64,000 nucleotides of DNA from Bradyrhizobium sp. CCGB12 (GTDB lineage Bacteria > Pseudomonadota > Alphaproteobacteria > Rhizobiales > Xanthobacteraceae). Location: contig NZ_JANADO010000001.1 in NCBI RefSeq assembly GCF_024199845.1, positions 1,550,001-1,614,000 on the forward strand, given 5' to 3'. The notes below the pieces were generated by a model that ran no database searches, was not told where the DNA came from, and saw only the letters and a program-made list of their open reading frames with translations. The position numbers were made by a program, and so were the translations under genes. Shown piece after piece: positions 8,853 through 18,345 of the stretch; the stretch's first letter is position 1; every line of letters begins with the position of its first letter.

Positions 8853-9871
8853 GCCAATGCTCCGGCGGCGGCCTCCAGAATCTTCCAATTGTCCTCGCCG
8901 AACTTGCCGCGCCATTCCTTGTAGAAGCCGGCGGCCGACAGCCCCTTTCGGAACGCCTCCTTGTCGGAGACCTCGAAGGTGATTCCCTTGGCCGTCAGCT
9001 GGTCCTTCAGCGTCAGATTGAGCTTTGCAGTGTCCGCGCGCTGCTCCATCGCGGCCTGGTCGAATTCCCGCCGTACGATCGCCTGCAACTCGTCGGGCAG
9101 CGCCTTCACCGAGCGGCGGTTGCCGAGGATGAAGAACGGATCCCAGATGTGGTTGGTCTCGGAGATGTATTTCTGCACCTCGTAGATCTTGCCGGCCTCG
9201 ATGGTGACAAGGCCGTTCTCCTGGCCGTCGACGAGATGGGTCTGGAGTGCCGTGTACAATTCGTTGAAGTTGATCGAGGTCGGATTGGCGCCGAGCGACT
9301 TGAACAGCGAGGTGAAGATCGGCGACACCGGCACGCGGATGCGGTAGCCGGCGAGATCGGCCGGCGTCTTGATCGGCTTGGTGAACGACGAAATTTGTCG
9401 GAACGTATTGTCGGCCGGCTTGGCCATCACCAGCGCACCGGTCTTCTCGATCTGGCTGGCGATCAGCTTGCCGAGGTCGCCGTCCATTGCATTCCAGACC
9501 TGGCCATAGTCCGAGAACGCGAAGCCGACATTGGCGATGCCGGCGATCGGCGCCACCGTCGACAGCACGGAGCCCGCGATGTTGAGGAAATCCACGCCGC
9601 CGCTGCGGATCTGGGTCAAAAGATCAGTGTCCGAGCCGAGCTGCGAGGCCGGAAAGAACTTGATTTCCAGCCGGCCGCCGCTTGCTTCCCTGATCCGCTT
9701 TGCGGCCTGATCGAGGCGGGTATTGATCGGCTGCGTCAGCGACTGGCCCGTGGCGAGCTTGTATTCGAACTCCGCGGCCTGCGCCGGCCGGGTGCGAATC
9801 GCGACCAGTGGAACGGCCGCAGCCGCCACCATGAAGTTGCGGCGTGAAATCCTGTGGCTCTTGCCCGACAT
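8849..9871 (-). CDS. TRAP transporter solute-binding protein (DctP family)
   Basis: A 340-residue periplasmic receptor for the fused TRAP permease just downstream. The N-terminus has a twin-arginine export motif (RISRRNFMVAAAAVPLVAI, ending AQAAEF). The mature part is typical DctP: SGGRLEIKFFPASQLGSD, then LAGYRIRVPVSPIFTSLFKS and the DGQENG motif. The start at 9871 is supported by a strong GGGGAGGA site. Tat export is common for TRAP receptors, which often fold before export. The ligand is probably an organic acid; the conserved Arg in the GYRIRV segment fits carboxylate binding. Confidence 0.95.
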   Translation of the reverse strand: MSGKSHRISRRNFMVAAAAVPLVAIRTRPAQAAEFEYKLATGQSLTQPINTRLDQAAKRIREASGGRLEIKFFPASQLGSDTDLLTQIRSGGVDFLNIAGSVLSTVAPIAGIANVGFAFSDYGQVWNAMDGDLGKLIASQIEKTGALVMAKPADNTFRQISSFTKPIKTPADLAGYRIRVPVSPIFTSLFKSLGANPTSINFNELYTALQTHLVDGQENGLVTIEAGKIYEVQKYISETNHIWDPFFILGNRRSVKALPDELQAIVRREFDQAAMEQRADTAKLNLTLKDQLTAKGITFEVSDKEAFRKGLSAAGFYKEWRGKFGEDNWKILEAAAGALA

Positions 9872-10106
9872 CGCTCGTCCTCCCCTGATGATCTCGTTCT
9901 GGCGCCTTTTTCGGCGCACGTGCTCGTTGCCGCGCGCAGGCATCGCTGCGCCGGTGTCGTCAAAATCGTCGTAGCTGGTGAAAGGGCTGGCCTTGCGTTC
10001 CTTCCCCCCCCGGCGAACCGGCGCTCTGCGCGCCGTTCTGTTTCCTCGTCGGCACCCGTCTGTTGCGGGTTGCCTTGAGCCCGAAGCCTAGATCGCTGGT
10101 CATGCA

Positions 10107-10129
10107 CGACAATTGAATTATATTCGTCG
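10107..10129. promoter_or_regulatory. Candidate LysR-type operator upstream of lysR/TRAP
   Basis: An AT-rich 23-bp imperfect dyad with CGAC and GTCG ends lies 31 bp before the LysR start, in the 288-bp divergent gap to the TRAP operon. AT-rich dyads at this place are typical LysR sites. The symmetry of the centre is weak, so this is tentative. The rest of the 9872-10159 gap holds no gene. Confidence 0.35.
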
Positions 10130-10159
10130 TCACTTTAGCTGGCCTAAAAGGTTTCCCTG

Positions 10160-11065
10160 ATGCAGATACCGTTCCGCGCCATCATCGTCTTCCACGCGGT
10201 GGCGCGCGCGGGCAGCATTTCCCGTGCGGCGGATGAATTGCGGGTGACGCCGTCCGCCGTCAGCCAGCAGATCCAGGCGCTGGAGCTGCATCTCGGCACG
10301 GCGCTGACCTCGCGGGTCGGGCGCAACATCACGCTGACCGAGGCGGGCGAGCGCTATTTCGAGATGATCAGCCGCGAGATCGAGCACGTCACCGATGTGA
10401 CGCAGCATGTCCGCGGCATCCGCTCCGCCACCACGTTGACGGTGCGCGCTGCACCGAGCGTATCGAGCAAATGGCTGCTGCCGCGGCTTGCAAGCTTCGT
10501 CGACGCCAATCCGGACATCGAATTGCGGCTCGACGGCACCAATGAACCGACCGATTTCCGCAAGGAGAATGTCGACCTGGAGATCCGCCATGGCGAAGGC
10601 GGCTGGCCCGGCCTGTTTGTGGAAAGCCTCGGCAAGGAGCGATTTTTCCCGCTGTGTGCGCCCTCGTCCTTTGCGGCGGGCAGCCTCAAAGCCCAGGACC
10701 TGCTCGAGCACCGGCTGATCCATTCGGTGAAATCGCAGATGCAATGGCCGCGTTGGTTCACGGAGGCCGGCATCGAGCCTGCGGAACGCTGGAAGCGCGT
10801 GCTGTTCGACCGCAGCCACATGGCGATCGACGCTGCCGTCGACGGCCTCGGCATCGGGCTGGAAAGCGAGTTGTTGGCCTGGCGCGAATTACGCGACGGC
10901 CGCCTGGTTTGCCCCGTGAAGAGCCCGCCGGAGGTCGCGCTGACCACGCAGTGGATCGTCTGCCCGCACGGCCATCTGCGCCATCGCAAGACCCGCACCT
11001 TCCTCGACTGGTTGCGCGGGGAACGCGACGCCTGGAGCGAACGGCAAGCGGCGCGGATTGTTTAG
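10160..11065 (+). CDS. LysR family transcriptional regulator (GcvA-like)
   Basis: A 301-residue regulator. The N-terminal helix-turn-helix is clear (AGSISRAADELRVTPSAVSQ, then QQIQALELHLGTALTSRVGR). The effector domain has the GcvA-subfamily features VRAAPSVSSKWLLPRLASF and DLEIRHGEGGWPGL. The AAGG preceding ATG 10160 serves as ribosome site. It is divergent from the TRAP operon and followed in the same direction by a SAF-domain oxidoreductase, so one or both are plausible targets. Confidence 0.94.
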   Translation: MQIPFRAIIVFHAVARAGSISRAADELRVTPSAVSQQIQALELHLGTALTSRVGRNITLTEAGERYFEMISREIEHVTDVTQHVRGIRSATTLTVRAAPSVSSKWLLPRLASFVDANPDIELRLDGTNEPTDFRKENVDLEIRHGEGGWPGLFVESLGKERFFPLCAPSSFAAGSLKAQDLLEHRLIHSVKSQMQWPRWFTEAGIEPAERWKRVLFDRSHMAIDAAVDGLGIGLESELLAWRELRDGRLVCPVKSPPEVALTTQWIVCPHGHLRHRKTRTFLDWLRGERDAWSERQAARIV

Positions 11066-11203
11066 CGCGCCTACATCGTCGCGGCAGATAATCTGAATTG
11101 CCCTCGGATTCGCCGCTGCCTAACGTTTCCGTACAAGGCGAGCGCGGCCGGATCTTGCGGCTGCAACAACGCCGTCACCCGAGGAACGCTTAAGGAAATC
11201 CAG

Positions 11204-12559
11204 ATGAATCTCCATCGCATGCTGCTGGAGCGCAAGGCGGCCGGCAGGCCTGTCACCATTGGCCTGATCGGAGCCGGAAAATTCGGCCTGATGTTCCTGT
11301 CGCAGGTACGCCAGACCGACGGCATGCATCTCGTCGGCGTGGCCGACCTGAACACCGCGCGCGCCCGGGCGCAGCTCAAGCTCGGTTGCTGGCCGGAAGA
11401 GCAATATGCGGCAACCTCCATCGACGACGCGCTCAAGCACGGCGGTACCGTCGTCACCGACAATGCCGATGCGCTGATCACGCATCCCGCCATCGAGGTC
11501 ATCATCGAGGCGACCGGCGATCCCGGCGCCGGCATCCGCTTCGCGATGAAGGCGATCGAGAACGGCAAGCACATCGTGATGGTCAATGTCGAGGCGGACG
11601 CGGTCGCCGGCCCGATCCTGGCGCGCAAGGCGAAGCAGGCCGGCGTCGTCTATTCACTTGCCTGGGGCGACCAGCCGGCGCTGATCGCCGATCACGTGGA
11701 CTGGGCGCGCGCAGCCGGCTTCAAGGTCGTCGCCGCCGGCAAGGGCACGCGCTACCACCCGACCTACCACCAGTCGACGCCGGACACGGTCTGGGACATC
11801 CTCGACAAATACATGAAGATCAGGGATCGCAACTCGATCAATCCGAAGATGTTCAACTCCTTCGTCGACGGTACCAAGTCGGGCATCGAGATGACGGCGG
11901 TGTGTAATGCCACCGGGCTGCATGCGCAGAGCGAAGGCCTGTCGTTCCCGCCGGCGACGCGGTTCGAGCACGCCGAAATCTGCAAGCCGAAATCCGACGG
12001 CGGCATGCTGGAGAAGTCAGGCGTCACCGAGGTCACGTCCTCGGTCTACCGTGACGGCAGCGACGTGCCGCAGAGCCTCGTGATGGGGACCTATGTGGTG
12101 TTCGAGACCGACAGCGCCTATTCCGAGGAGTGCTTCCGCGAATACAGCATGCTGCCGGACAAGACCGGCAAATATGCCTCGCTGTACCGGCCGATCCATA
12201 TGATCGGGCTCGAGCTCGGGATCTCCGTCGCCTCCGCGGCGCTGCGCAAGGAGCCGACCGGTGCGCCGATCGTGTTCAATTCGGACGTCATCGCGACCGC
12301 CAAGCGCCAGCTCAAGGCCGGCGAGATGCTCGACGGCGAGGGCGGCTTCTGCGTCTGGGGCAAGCAGACCCCTGCCGACGCTTCACTGAAGCAGGGCTAC
12401 CTGCCGCTTGGTCTCGCCCACCATGTCAAGCTCAAGACCGATATCGCGCAAGGTCAGCGCCTGAGATGGGAGGACGTCGAATACGATCCTGACAGTCTCG
12501 CCGTGCGGGTGCGCCGCGAGATGGAAGCGGCCTTCCGGCAGCCCAACATGGTTGCCTGA
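11204..12559 (+). CDS. NAD(P)-binding oxidoreductase with SAF domain (homoserine-dehydrogenase-like)
   Basis: A 451-residue cytosolic protein. Residues about 15-130 form a Rossmann fold with the dinucleotide loop IGLIGAGKFGLMFLSQV, and IIEATGDPGAGIRFAMKAIE resembles homoserine dehydrogenase-type enzymes. The C-terminal part (about 370-440: LGLAHHVKLKTDIAQGQRLR) is a SAF domain, the small beta-clip also found in FlgA and antifreeze-like proteins. Because of that domain such proteins are sometimes mislabelled flagellar. The substrate is not known. It follows the LysR gene and lies near a TRAP operon, suggesting a catabolic dehydrogenase for an imported acid or sugar derivative; that is inference. 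Confidence 0.88.
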   Translation: MNLHRMLLERKAAGRPVTIGLIGAGKFGLMFLSQVRQTDGMHLVGVADLNTARARAQLKLGCWPEEQYAATSIDDALKHGGTVVTDNADALITHPAIEVIIEATGDPGAGIRFAMKAIENGKHIVMVNVEADAVAGPILARKAKQAGVVYSLAWGDQPALIADHVDWARAAGFKVVAAGKGTRYHPTYHQSTPDTVWDILDKYMKIRDRNSINPKMFNSFVDGTKSGIEMTAVCNATGLHAQSEGLSFPPATRFEHAEICKPKSDGGMLEKSGVTEVTSSVYRDGSDVPQSLVMGTYVVFETDSAYSEECFREYSMLPDKTGKYASLYRPIHMIGLELGISVASAALRKEPTGAPIVFNSDVIATAKRQLKAGEMLDGEGGFCVWGKQTPADASLKQGYLPLGLAHHVKLKTDIAQGQRLRWEDVEYDPDSLAVRVRREMEAAFRQPNMVA

Positions 12560-12620
12560 TTGGTGCAATGAAGCGGAGGCCACCGGGACCGCTGGCGGAC
12601 GCCTCAAGCGATAGTGTCCG

Positions 12621-13580
12621 CTAGCGCAGCTTCAGCCGTTCGGCCGGTATCGTCATCGCGGCGACGCCGGCCATGACCAGCAGTAGGCCGAGTGCGAGGT
12701 TCGACGGCACGCTCTCGCCGAGCAGCAGCACGGACAGACCGACGCCGATCGGGATGCGCAAATAGCCTTGTGCGTTCGTCGTCAGGGTGCCTAGCCGGCC
12801 GAGGCAGACGTAGAACAGCATCAGGCCCAGCGCGCTGGAGACGATGCCCATGACGATGGTGGCGACGATCGCGGTCGGCGTCGGCTGCAGCGTCCAGGGC
12901 TGGTCGATCAGGAGCGAGGGCGGCAGCAGGATGATGCCGCCGAACAGCAGCGAGCCGGCCGCCACCACCATCGGATCGTAATCGGATAGCCGCAAGCCGA
13001 AGATCGTTGCGCAGGCAAAGGAGATGGTGGCGAAGAGGATCGCGATCTCGGCCACGATCTCGCTCCCGAAGCCACGCAGCGCATCGAGGCCGACGATGAG
13101 AATCGTGCCGGCAAGGCCCAGGATCGCGCCGCTGAGCTTGAGTAGCGTCGCCGGCTCGTGCCGCGTGATCAGCGAGGTGATCAGGAAGGCGAAGATCGGC
13201 GTCGTCGAGGCCAGCACCACCGTGTTCGACGCCGGCACATATTGCTGCGCCCAGGTGATGATCAGGAACGGGAAGGTCGAGTTGATCAATTGCTGGGTGG
13301 CGAACAGCTTCCAGGCCTTTGCATCGGTCGGGACCTTGATGCCGCGCATCCACAGGATCGCGAACAGAAACGCGGCCGCGATTAGCGAGCGCGCCGAGAT
13401 GAAGGTGATGGGTGGGATGGTATCCAGCGCGAGCTTGGCCAGCGGATAGGTCGAGCTCCAGCAGCAGGCGAGCGCGAACAGCAGCGCATAGTCGCGCCAG
13501 TTGCGCGCGCCGGTGGCGGTGATGGATCCTGGTGAGGACGATGCGACCGCCACTGTGCGGCCCGATGTGCTCTGCGGCAC
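12621..13580 (-). CDS. EamA/DMT family transporter
   Basis: A 319-residue inner-membrane protein with about ten hydrophobic helices forming two EamA repeats. The first repeat opens LLFALACCWSSTYPLAKLA and the second FATISFACATIFGLRLSDYD. The LGLLLVMAGVAAMT end is typical of the drug/metabolite transporter superfamily, whose members usually export amino acids or other metabolites. Residues 1-25 are a soluble Ser/Thr-rich leader. It converges on the SAF-domain gene, and the thioesterase gene lies upstream of it on the same strand. The substrate is unknown. Confidence 0.93.
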   Translation of the reverse strand: MPQSTSGRTVAVASSSPGSITATGARNWRDYALLFALACCWSSTYPLAKLALDTIPPITFISARSLIAAAFLFAILWMRGIKVPTDAKAWKLFATQQLINSTFPFLIITWAQQYVPASNTVVLASTTPIFAFLITSLITRHEPATLLKLSGAILGLAGTILIVGLDALRGFGSEIVAEIAILFATISFACATIFGLRLSDYDPMVVAAGSLLFGGIILLPPSLLIDQPWTLQPTPTAIVATIVMGIVSSALGLMLFYVCLGRLGTLTTNAQGYLRIPIGVGLSVLLLGESVPSNLALGLLLVMAGVAAMTIPAERLKLR

Positions 13581-13655
13581 CTTGTTCTTGCTCCCCCGCG
13601 CAACAGCGCGTTCGATAAGTCTGGGCGAGGGGGCGCCAAAAGGGAAGGTGTCGAG

Positions 13656-14135
13656 CTATGCGTTTGCTTGCGGTGCCGGCTTCCGCTTCACCCGCTTGAT
13701 CGTCCCGGAGAAAGTGAACAGCGGCCGCCCGGCCGAGGTCAGCTTGCCGCGCAGGAAGATCAGCGAGCCGCCGGCACGGGACACTTCACCGACGCATTCG
13801 ACCAACTCGCCCTCGCGGGCGGCGTCGAGGAAATCGCAGGCGAAATTGGTAGTCACCGCCGGGCCATCCAGCTCGTGGGTGGCGATCGCAAACAGGGAGT
13901 AGTCAGCAAAGGCCATGTAGCAGCCGCCATGGACGTTGCCGGAGCCGTTGAGGTGCTTCTTCTCGACCCGGAAGGCGGAGCGGACGCTGCCGTCCTCCTC
14001 GACCCGGTGCCAGAAGGGGCCGACATGGGACTCAAAACTGTCCCGAATCCAGGTCCGCCAGCCCTTGAATTCGCCTTCGGTGGCGACGTGGAGGTCAGGG
14101 CGGCGGGGCGGGGGCGCCTTGGTCAATTCGTGCAA
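13656..14135 (-). CDS. PaaI-like hotdog-fold thioesterase
   Basis: A 159-residue single hotdog domain. The HLNGSGNVHGGCYMAFADYS segment is the PaaI-type active-site helix region (NxxGxxHGGxxxxxxD), with the Asp that normally activates water. FACDFLDAAREGELVECVGEV follows as the paired strand. Such enzymes hydrolyse acyl-CoA thioesters, often aromatic or hydroxylated ones. The gene is divergent from purL with a 184-bp gap, and 75 bp separate it from the EamA transporter. The substrate cannot be inferred from context. Confidence 0.9.
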   Translation of the reverse strand: MHELTKAPPPRRPDLHVATEGEFKGWRTWIRDSFESHVGPFWHRVEEDGSVRSAFRVEKKHLNGSGNVHGGCYMAFADYSLFAIATHELDGPAVTTNFACDFLDAAREGELVECVGEVSRAGGSLIFLRGKLTSAGRPLFTFSGTIKRVKRKPAPQANA

Positions 14136-14319
14136 GGAAATGGGCCTTCAATTGCGGGTCTTTAGCCCTTAAATCCGATCCGTTCGCCCGGTGCAATTCC
14201 TGTTCCCGCGGGGCCCCCGGCGCAAAACGTGGGACAGCGGGAAAATGCGCCATAAAGGGCTTTTCCAAGCCGCCCGATGTTCCTAAGAACGGCCAACCGC
14301 TGCCGAAAGCCCCGAATCC

Positions 14320-16530
14320 ATGAAGAATGAACCCAAGATCACCCCCGAACTGGTTGCCGCCCACGGGCTCAAGCCCGACGAATATGAGCGCATCCTCAAG
14401 CTGATCGGGCGGGAGCCGAGCTTTACCGAACTCGGCATCTTCTCGGCGATGTGGAACGAGCACTGCTCGTACAAGTCGTCGCGCATCCATCTGCGCGGCC
14501 TGCCGACCAAGGCGCCTTGGGTGATCCAGGGGCCCGGCGAGAACGCCGGCGTGATCGACATCGGCGACGGCCAGGCCGTGGTGTTCAAGATGGAGAGCCA
14601 CAATCACCCGAGCTATATCGAGCCTTATCAGGGCGCGACCACCGGCGTCGGCGGCATTTTGCGCGATGTGTTCACGATGGGCGCGCGGCCGATCGCCTGC
14701 CTCAATGCGCTAAGCTTCGGCGCACCCGAGCATGCCAAGACGCGGCATCTCGTTTCCGGCGTGGTGGCTGGCGTCGGCGGCTATGGCAATTCCTTCGGCG
14801 TGCCGACGGTGGGCGGCCAGGTGCGCTTCCACACCCGCTATGACGGCAACATCCTCGTCAACGCGATGGCCGTGGGCCTCGCCGATGCCGACAAGATCTT
14901 CTATGCGGCCGCCTCCGGCGTGAACATGCCGATCGTCTATCTGGGCTCCAAAACGGGGCGCGACGGCATCCACGGCGCCTCGATGGCCTCGGCGGAATTC
15001 GACGACAAGTCCGAGGAGAAGCGCCCGACCGTGCAGGTCGGCGATCCCTTCGCCGAAAAACTGCTGCTGGAAGCCTGCCTCGAGATCATGGAGAAGGGCT
15101 GCGTCATCGCGATCCAGGACATGGGCGCGGCGGGCCTGACCTGCTCGGCGGTCGAGATGGGCGCCAAGGGCGACCTCGGCGTCGACCTCGATCTCGACGC
15201 GGTGCCGACCCGCGAGACCGGCATGAGCGCCTACGAGATGATGCTCTCGGAGAGCCAGGAGCGCATGCTCATGGTGCTCAAGCCCGAGAAGGAAGAGGAA
15301 GCCGAGGCCATCTTCAGGAAGTGGGGGCTCGACTTCGCCGTGGTCGGCTACACCACGCCGAGCAAGCGCTTCGTGGTCAAGCACGGCGGCGACGTCATGG
15401 CCGACCTGCCGATCAAGGAGCTCGGCGACGAGGCGCCGGTCTATGACCGGCCGCATGTCCCCTCCGCCGCGCTGCCGATCGTGCACGCCCGCGACGTCCC
15501 GGCGCCGATGGCACTTGGTGTCGCGCTGGAGAAGCTGATCGGCACGCCCGACATGTGCAGCAAGCGCTGGGTCTGGGAGCAGTACGACCACGTCATCCTC
15601 GGCAACACCATGCAGCGTCCCGGCGGCGATGCCGCCGTCGTGCGCGTGCAGGACGGGCCGAAGGGCCTGGCGCTGACTGTCGACGTCACGCCGCGCTATT
15701 GCGAGGCCGACCCGTTCGAGGGCGGCAAGCAGGCGGTGGCGGAAGCCTGGCGCAACATCACGGCCGTCGGCGGCAAGCCGCTCGCGATCACCGACAATCT
15801 CAATTTCGGCAATCCTGAGCGGCCCGAGATCATGGGCCAGTTCGTCGGCTGCCTGAAGGGCATCTCGGACGCCTGCCGCACGCTCGACTTCCCGGTCGTC
15901 TCCGGCAACGTGTCGCTCTACAACGAGACCAACGGCCGCGCGATCCTCCCGACGCCCTCGATCGGCGGCGTCGGCCTGCTCGACGATTTCACCAAGTCCG
16001 CTTCGCTCGCCTTCAAGGCCGAGGGCGAGGCGATCCTCTTGATCGGCGAGACCCATGGCTGGCTCGGCCAGTCCGTCTACCTGCGCGACGTCTGCGGTCG
16101 CGAGGAAGGCGCGCCGCCGCCGGTCGATCTCGCCGCCGAGAAGCGCAACGGCGATTGCGTGCGCGGCATGATCCATGCGGGCACGGCGACCGCCGTGCAC
16201 GACCTCTCCGATGGCGGCCTCCTGATCGCGCTTGCCGAGATGGCGATGGCGAGCGGCATCGGCGCAAGATTGCTGGCAGCGCCGACCGCGCTGGTGCCGC
16301 AGGCCTATTGGTTCGGCGAGGATCAGGCGCGCTATCTCGTCACCGTGCCGGAAACGGAAGCCGGCCGCGTGCTCGCCAAGATGCGCGGCTGCGAGGTGCC
16401 CTGCGTGCGGATCGGCACCACGGGGGGCGATGCGATCGCCATCGCGGGCGAGGCGCCGGTTGCGATCGACACGTTGCGGAAATCGTTCGAGCGCTGGCTG
16501 CCGGAATACATGGGCGGGAAGGCGGCGTAA
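14320..16530 (+). CDS. purL: Phosphoribosylformylglycinamidine synthase subunit PurL
   Basis: A 736-residue synthetase subunit of FGAM synthase. It uses ATP and ammonia delivered by PurQ via PurS to convert FGAR to FGAM. The FGAM-synthase hallmark [18 protein letters not shown] and the glycine-rich [18 protein letters not shown] are present, as are the internal duplication ([17 protein letters not shown]) and a second AIR-synthase-like half ([18 protein letters not shown]). Length fits the small bacterial PurL form, which needs PurS and PurQ. It is roughly 9 kb from purQ because of inserted genes. A palindromic repeat follows immediately. Confidence 0.98.
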   Translation: MKNEPKITPELVAAHGLKPDEYERILKLIGREPSFTELGIFSAMWNEHCSYKSSRIHLRGLPTKAPWVIQGPGENAGVIDIGDGQAVVFKMESHNHPSYIEPYQGATTGVGGILRDVFTMGARPIACLNALSFGAPEHAKTRHLVSGVVAGVGGYGNSFGVPTVGGQVRFHTRYDGNILVNAMAVGLADADKIFYAAASGVNMPIVYLGSKTGRDGIHGASMASAEFDDKSEEKRPTVQVGDPFAEKLLLEACLEIMEKGCVIAIQDMGAAGLTCSAVEMGAKGDLGVDLDLDAVPTRETGMSAYEMMLSESQERMLMVLKPEKEEEAEAIFRKWGLDFAVVGYTTPSKRFVVKHGGDVMADLPIKELGDEAPVYDRPHVPSAALPIVHARDVPAPMALGVALEKLIGTPDMCSKRWVWEQYDHVILGNTMQRPGGDAAVVRVQDGPKGLALTVDVTPRYCEADPFEGGKQAVAEAWRNITAVGGKPLAITDNLNFGNPERPEIMGQFVGCLKGISDACRTLDFPVVSGNVSLYNETNGRAILPTPSIGGVGLLDDFTKSASLAFKAEGEAILLIGETHGWLGQSVYLRDVCGREEGAPPPVDLAAEKRNGDCVRGMIHAGTATAVHDLSDGGLLIALAEMAMASGIGARLLAAPTALVPQAYWFGEDQARYLVTVPETEAGRVLAKMRGCEVPCVRIGTTGGDAIAIAGEAPVAIDTLRKSFERWLPEYMGGKAA

Positions 16531-16547
16531 GGCGCCGCCGCAAGCTC

Positions 16548-16663
16548 CGTCATTGTGAGCGCAGCGAAGCAATCCAGACTGTCTCCGCGGAGGGACTCTG
16601 GATTACTTCGCGGAGCCTGTCATCGGGCCGCGCTTCGCGCGGACCCGTTGGCTCGCAATGACG
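16548..16663. repeat. Intergenic palindromic repeat, about 116 bp
   Basis: It begins CGTCATTGTGAGC and ends GCTCGCAATGACG, giving near-perfect terminal inverted repeats, with further inner palindromes (AATCCAGA / TCTGGATT and a CGCGCTTCGCGCG centre). Its right half is homologous to the element at 32401-32459. It lies between purL and the convergent acyltransferase gene, where it may form a strong RNA hairpin acting as terminator or mRNA stabiliser for both. Confidence 0.85.
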
Positions 16664-16685
16664 ATAGGACGTCGGTGCCGCCTCC

Positions 16686-17876
16686 TCAAAGCACCTTCGT
16701 CGCGCCCGGGATCTGCCGCAACGCTCGCGTCAGCGCCCAGCTCGCCGCGACTGTCAGTACAAACCCGATCGTGACCTTGACGATCGCCGACAGGTCATAG
16801 TCGAACAGCCAGTATTGCAGCCACAGTGCGATCGGATAGTGCACCAGGAACATGCCGTATGCGTCGCTCTGCATTGGATCGAGCAGCCTGGCTGAGCCTG
16901 ATTGCCTGAACCTCTGGAAAAAGGCCAGGATCAGAAACATGATGGCCACGCTGAAGACAGTGAAGCAGATGGCATAGAGCGCTTCATACCAGTCGGGCAA
17001 CGGCGACGGGTTGCCCAGTATTTCGCGCTTGATGTAAATCAGCACCCACAAGAGGCAATACGGAACGATCGCCAGCACCATCCAGTCCCAGCTGACCTTT
17101 GCCATGCGGCCGTCTGCGGCGAGCAGCCCGCGATCCATTTGCGCAACGCCGATGCCGGCACCGAAAAAGAAGTAGGTCGCGTAGAGCATCACGCGCCCCC
17201 GCTGGACCGAGAACGGCCCGAACTCGAACCAGCTGCTGTGCCCGTAGTGAACCAGCCCGGGAACGTAGAACGCAGCGGTGACGGCAAGCATGACCGCGAA
17301 GAACACCGCGGGCCGGCGGCGGCCGTGCAGCGAGAGGCGATTGATCGGATCGAGCAGATTGGGCGACAGCCGGTACAGCAGGCAGGCAACCAGGTCGAAG
17401 CCGAACAAGACCCAGAGAAACCAGATCGGCCCGCTCGGCCACGGGCCCTTCGTGATCATATTCCAATAGTATTCCGAAAAGCCGATCTCGGGGTGGTGCC
17501 GCAGTGAGATGGCGTAATAGGCGAGCGGAATGACCGTGAAGGCGCAGATCACGAATGGCAGCGCGAGCCGAAACAGGCGATCCTGCAAATAGTTCAGCGC
17601 TCCCTTCCGGGCGATACCAGACCAGGCGAACAGTCCCGACAGGAAGAAGAACATCGCCATGAAGAAACTGTCGGTGGCGAGCACGATCATGTCGAAGCCG
17701 AAGAAGGACGTCGGATCGGTATGACCGAAATAAGTATAGGGGATCACCGCATGATGCAGCAGCACCACCAGCGTCAGGAAGGTGCGGGCGCGGTCGAGCG
17801 ACAGATTACGCGTCTTGGCGACGGGGGCGGCGTGTGCCTCCGCGCCGATCGTCGCCGAATGTGACGTCGTCATCAT
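16686..17876 (-). CDS. Acyltransferase family 3 membrane protein (OpgC-like)
   Basis: A 396-residue integral membrane protein with about ten helices. The N-terminal LDRARTFLTLVVLLHHAVI carries the acyltransferase-3 signature (conserved Arg near helix 1 and a His-His in the first membrane helix). The C-terminal YGMFLVHYPIALWLQYW is another conserved block. Family members O-acylate surface glucans or sugars, for example succinylation of periplasmic glucans. The start at 17876 (MMTTSHSATIG) is chosen because the 44 in-frame codons upstream look noncoding; 17873 is equally possible. No glucan genes are adjacent, so the acceptor is unknown. Confidence 0.9.
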   Translation of the reverse strand: MMTTSHSATIGAEAHAAPVAKTRNLSLDRARTFLTLVVLLHHAVIPYTYFGHTDPTSFFGFDMIVLATDSFFMAMFFFLSGLFAWSGIARKGALNYLQDRLFRLALPFVICAFTVIPLAYYAISLRHHPEIGFSEYYWNMITKGPWPSGPIWFLWVLFGFDLVACLLYRLSPNLLDPINRLSLHGRRRPAVFFAVMLAVTAAFYVPGLVHYGHSSWFEFGPFSVQRGRVMLYATYFFFGAGIGVAQMDRGLLAADGRMAKVSWDWMVLAIVPYCLLWVLIYIKREILGNPSPLPDWYEALYAICFTVFSVAIMFLILAFFQRFRQSGSARLLDPMQSDAYGMFLVHYPIALWLQYWLFDYDLSAIVKVTIGFVLTVAASWALTRALRQIPGATKVL

Positions 17877-18050
17877 GGTTGCCCCGCGCTTTCCCGGTCG
17901 GACTGTGGCGCCGCGAATCGGATTCAGCAAGTGCAGTTTAAGCTGCCCTTCAGCCCCGAACGTTCCTAGGAACCAGTTCCGCCCAGCGAAGTTAGCGTTC
18001 GCGAACAAGGGTTTGAGGCCGCGCCGGGCGGCATCAATTCGGAGCTGGCA

Positions 18051-18224
18051 ATGACGATCCTGAAATGGGCGCTGATCTTCCTCCTGATCTCGATCGTTGC
18101 CGGCGTGCTCGGCTTCACCGGCGTTTCGGCCGCCTCCGCCGATATCGCCCGCTTCCTGTTCTACGTCTTCATCGTGATCTTCCTGGTGCTGCTGATACTA
18201 GGGCTCACGATCTTCCGGGCGTAG
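18051..18224 (+). CDS. DUF1328 small membrane protein
   Basis: A 57-residue protein, [20 protein letters not shown] onward, with two hydrophobic segments (about 4-22 and 34-55) joined by [14 protein letters not shown]. That is the complete DUF1328/YtjA pattern. The family is tiny, conserved, and often linked to stress or envelope conditions, with no known activity. GGAG 6 nt before ATG 18051 supports the start. It is divergent from the acyltransferase gene and followed by a palindromic repeat. Confidence 0.88.
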   Translation: MTILKWALIFLLISIVAGVLGFTGVSAASADIARFLFYVFIVIFLVLLILGLTIFRA

Positions 18225-18295
18225 CGGGAAGCGTCAGCCTTCTCAATTGTCACGCCCCGGGCATCCGCGTCCTCGGTATCCGGGACTATCCAAAA

Positions 18296-18330
18296 ACGTG
18301 GATGGCCGGGACGAGGCCCGGCCATGACGG
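18296..18330. repeat. Short palindromic intergenic repeat
   Basis: The core ATGGCCGGG (18302-18310) pairs with CCCGGCCAT (18317-18325) around a six-base loop, inside a longer GTGGATGGCCGGGACGAGG-type sequence of a kind I recognise from Bradyrhizobium intergenic DNA. It lies between the convergent DUF1328 and DUF427 genes, where it may act as a bidirectional hairpin terminator. Confidence 0.65.
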
Positions 18331-18345
18331 CAGACCCGGTGCGGC

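Noticed and set aside
11204..12559. Flagellar basal-body protein FlgA
   Set aside because: Only the small SAF domain is shared; the main body is a dinucleotide-binding oxidoreductase and no flagellar genes are nearby.
14710..16572. 620-codon ORF antisense to purL
   Set aside because: Composition is His/Arg/Asp-rich and unlike any family; it mirrors the third-position GC bias of purL, which is itself full length and well conserved.
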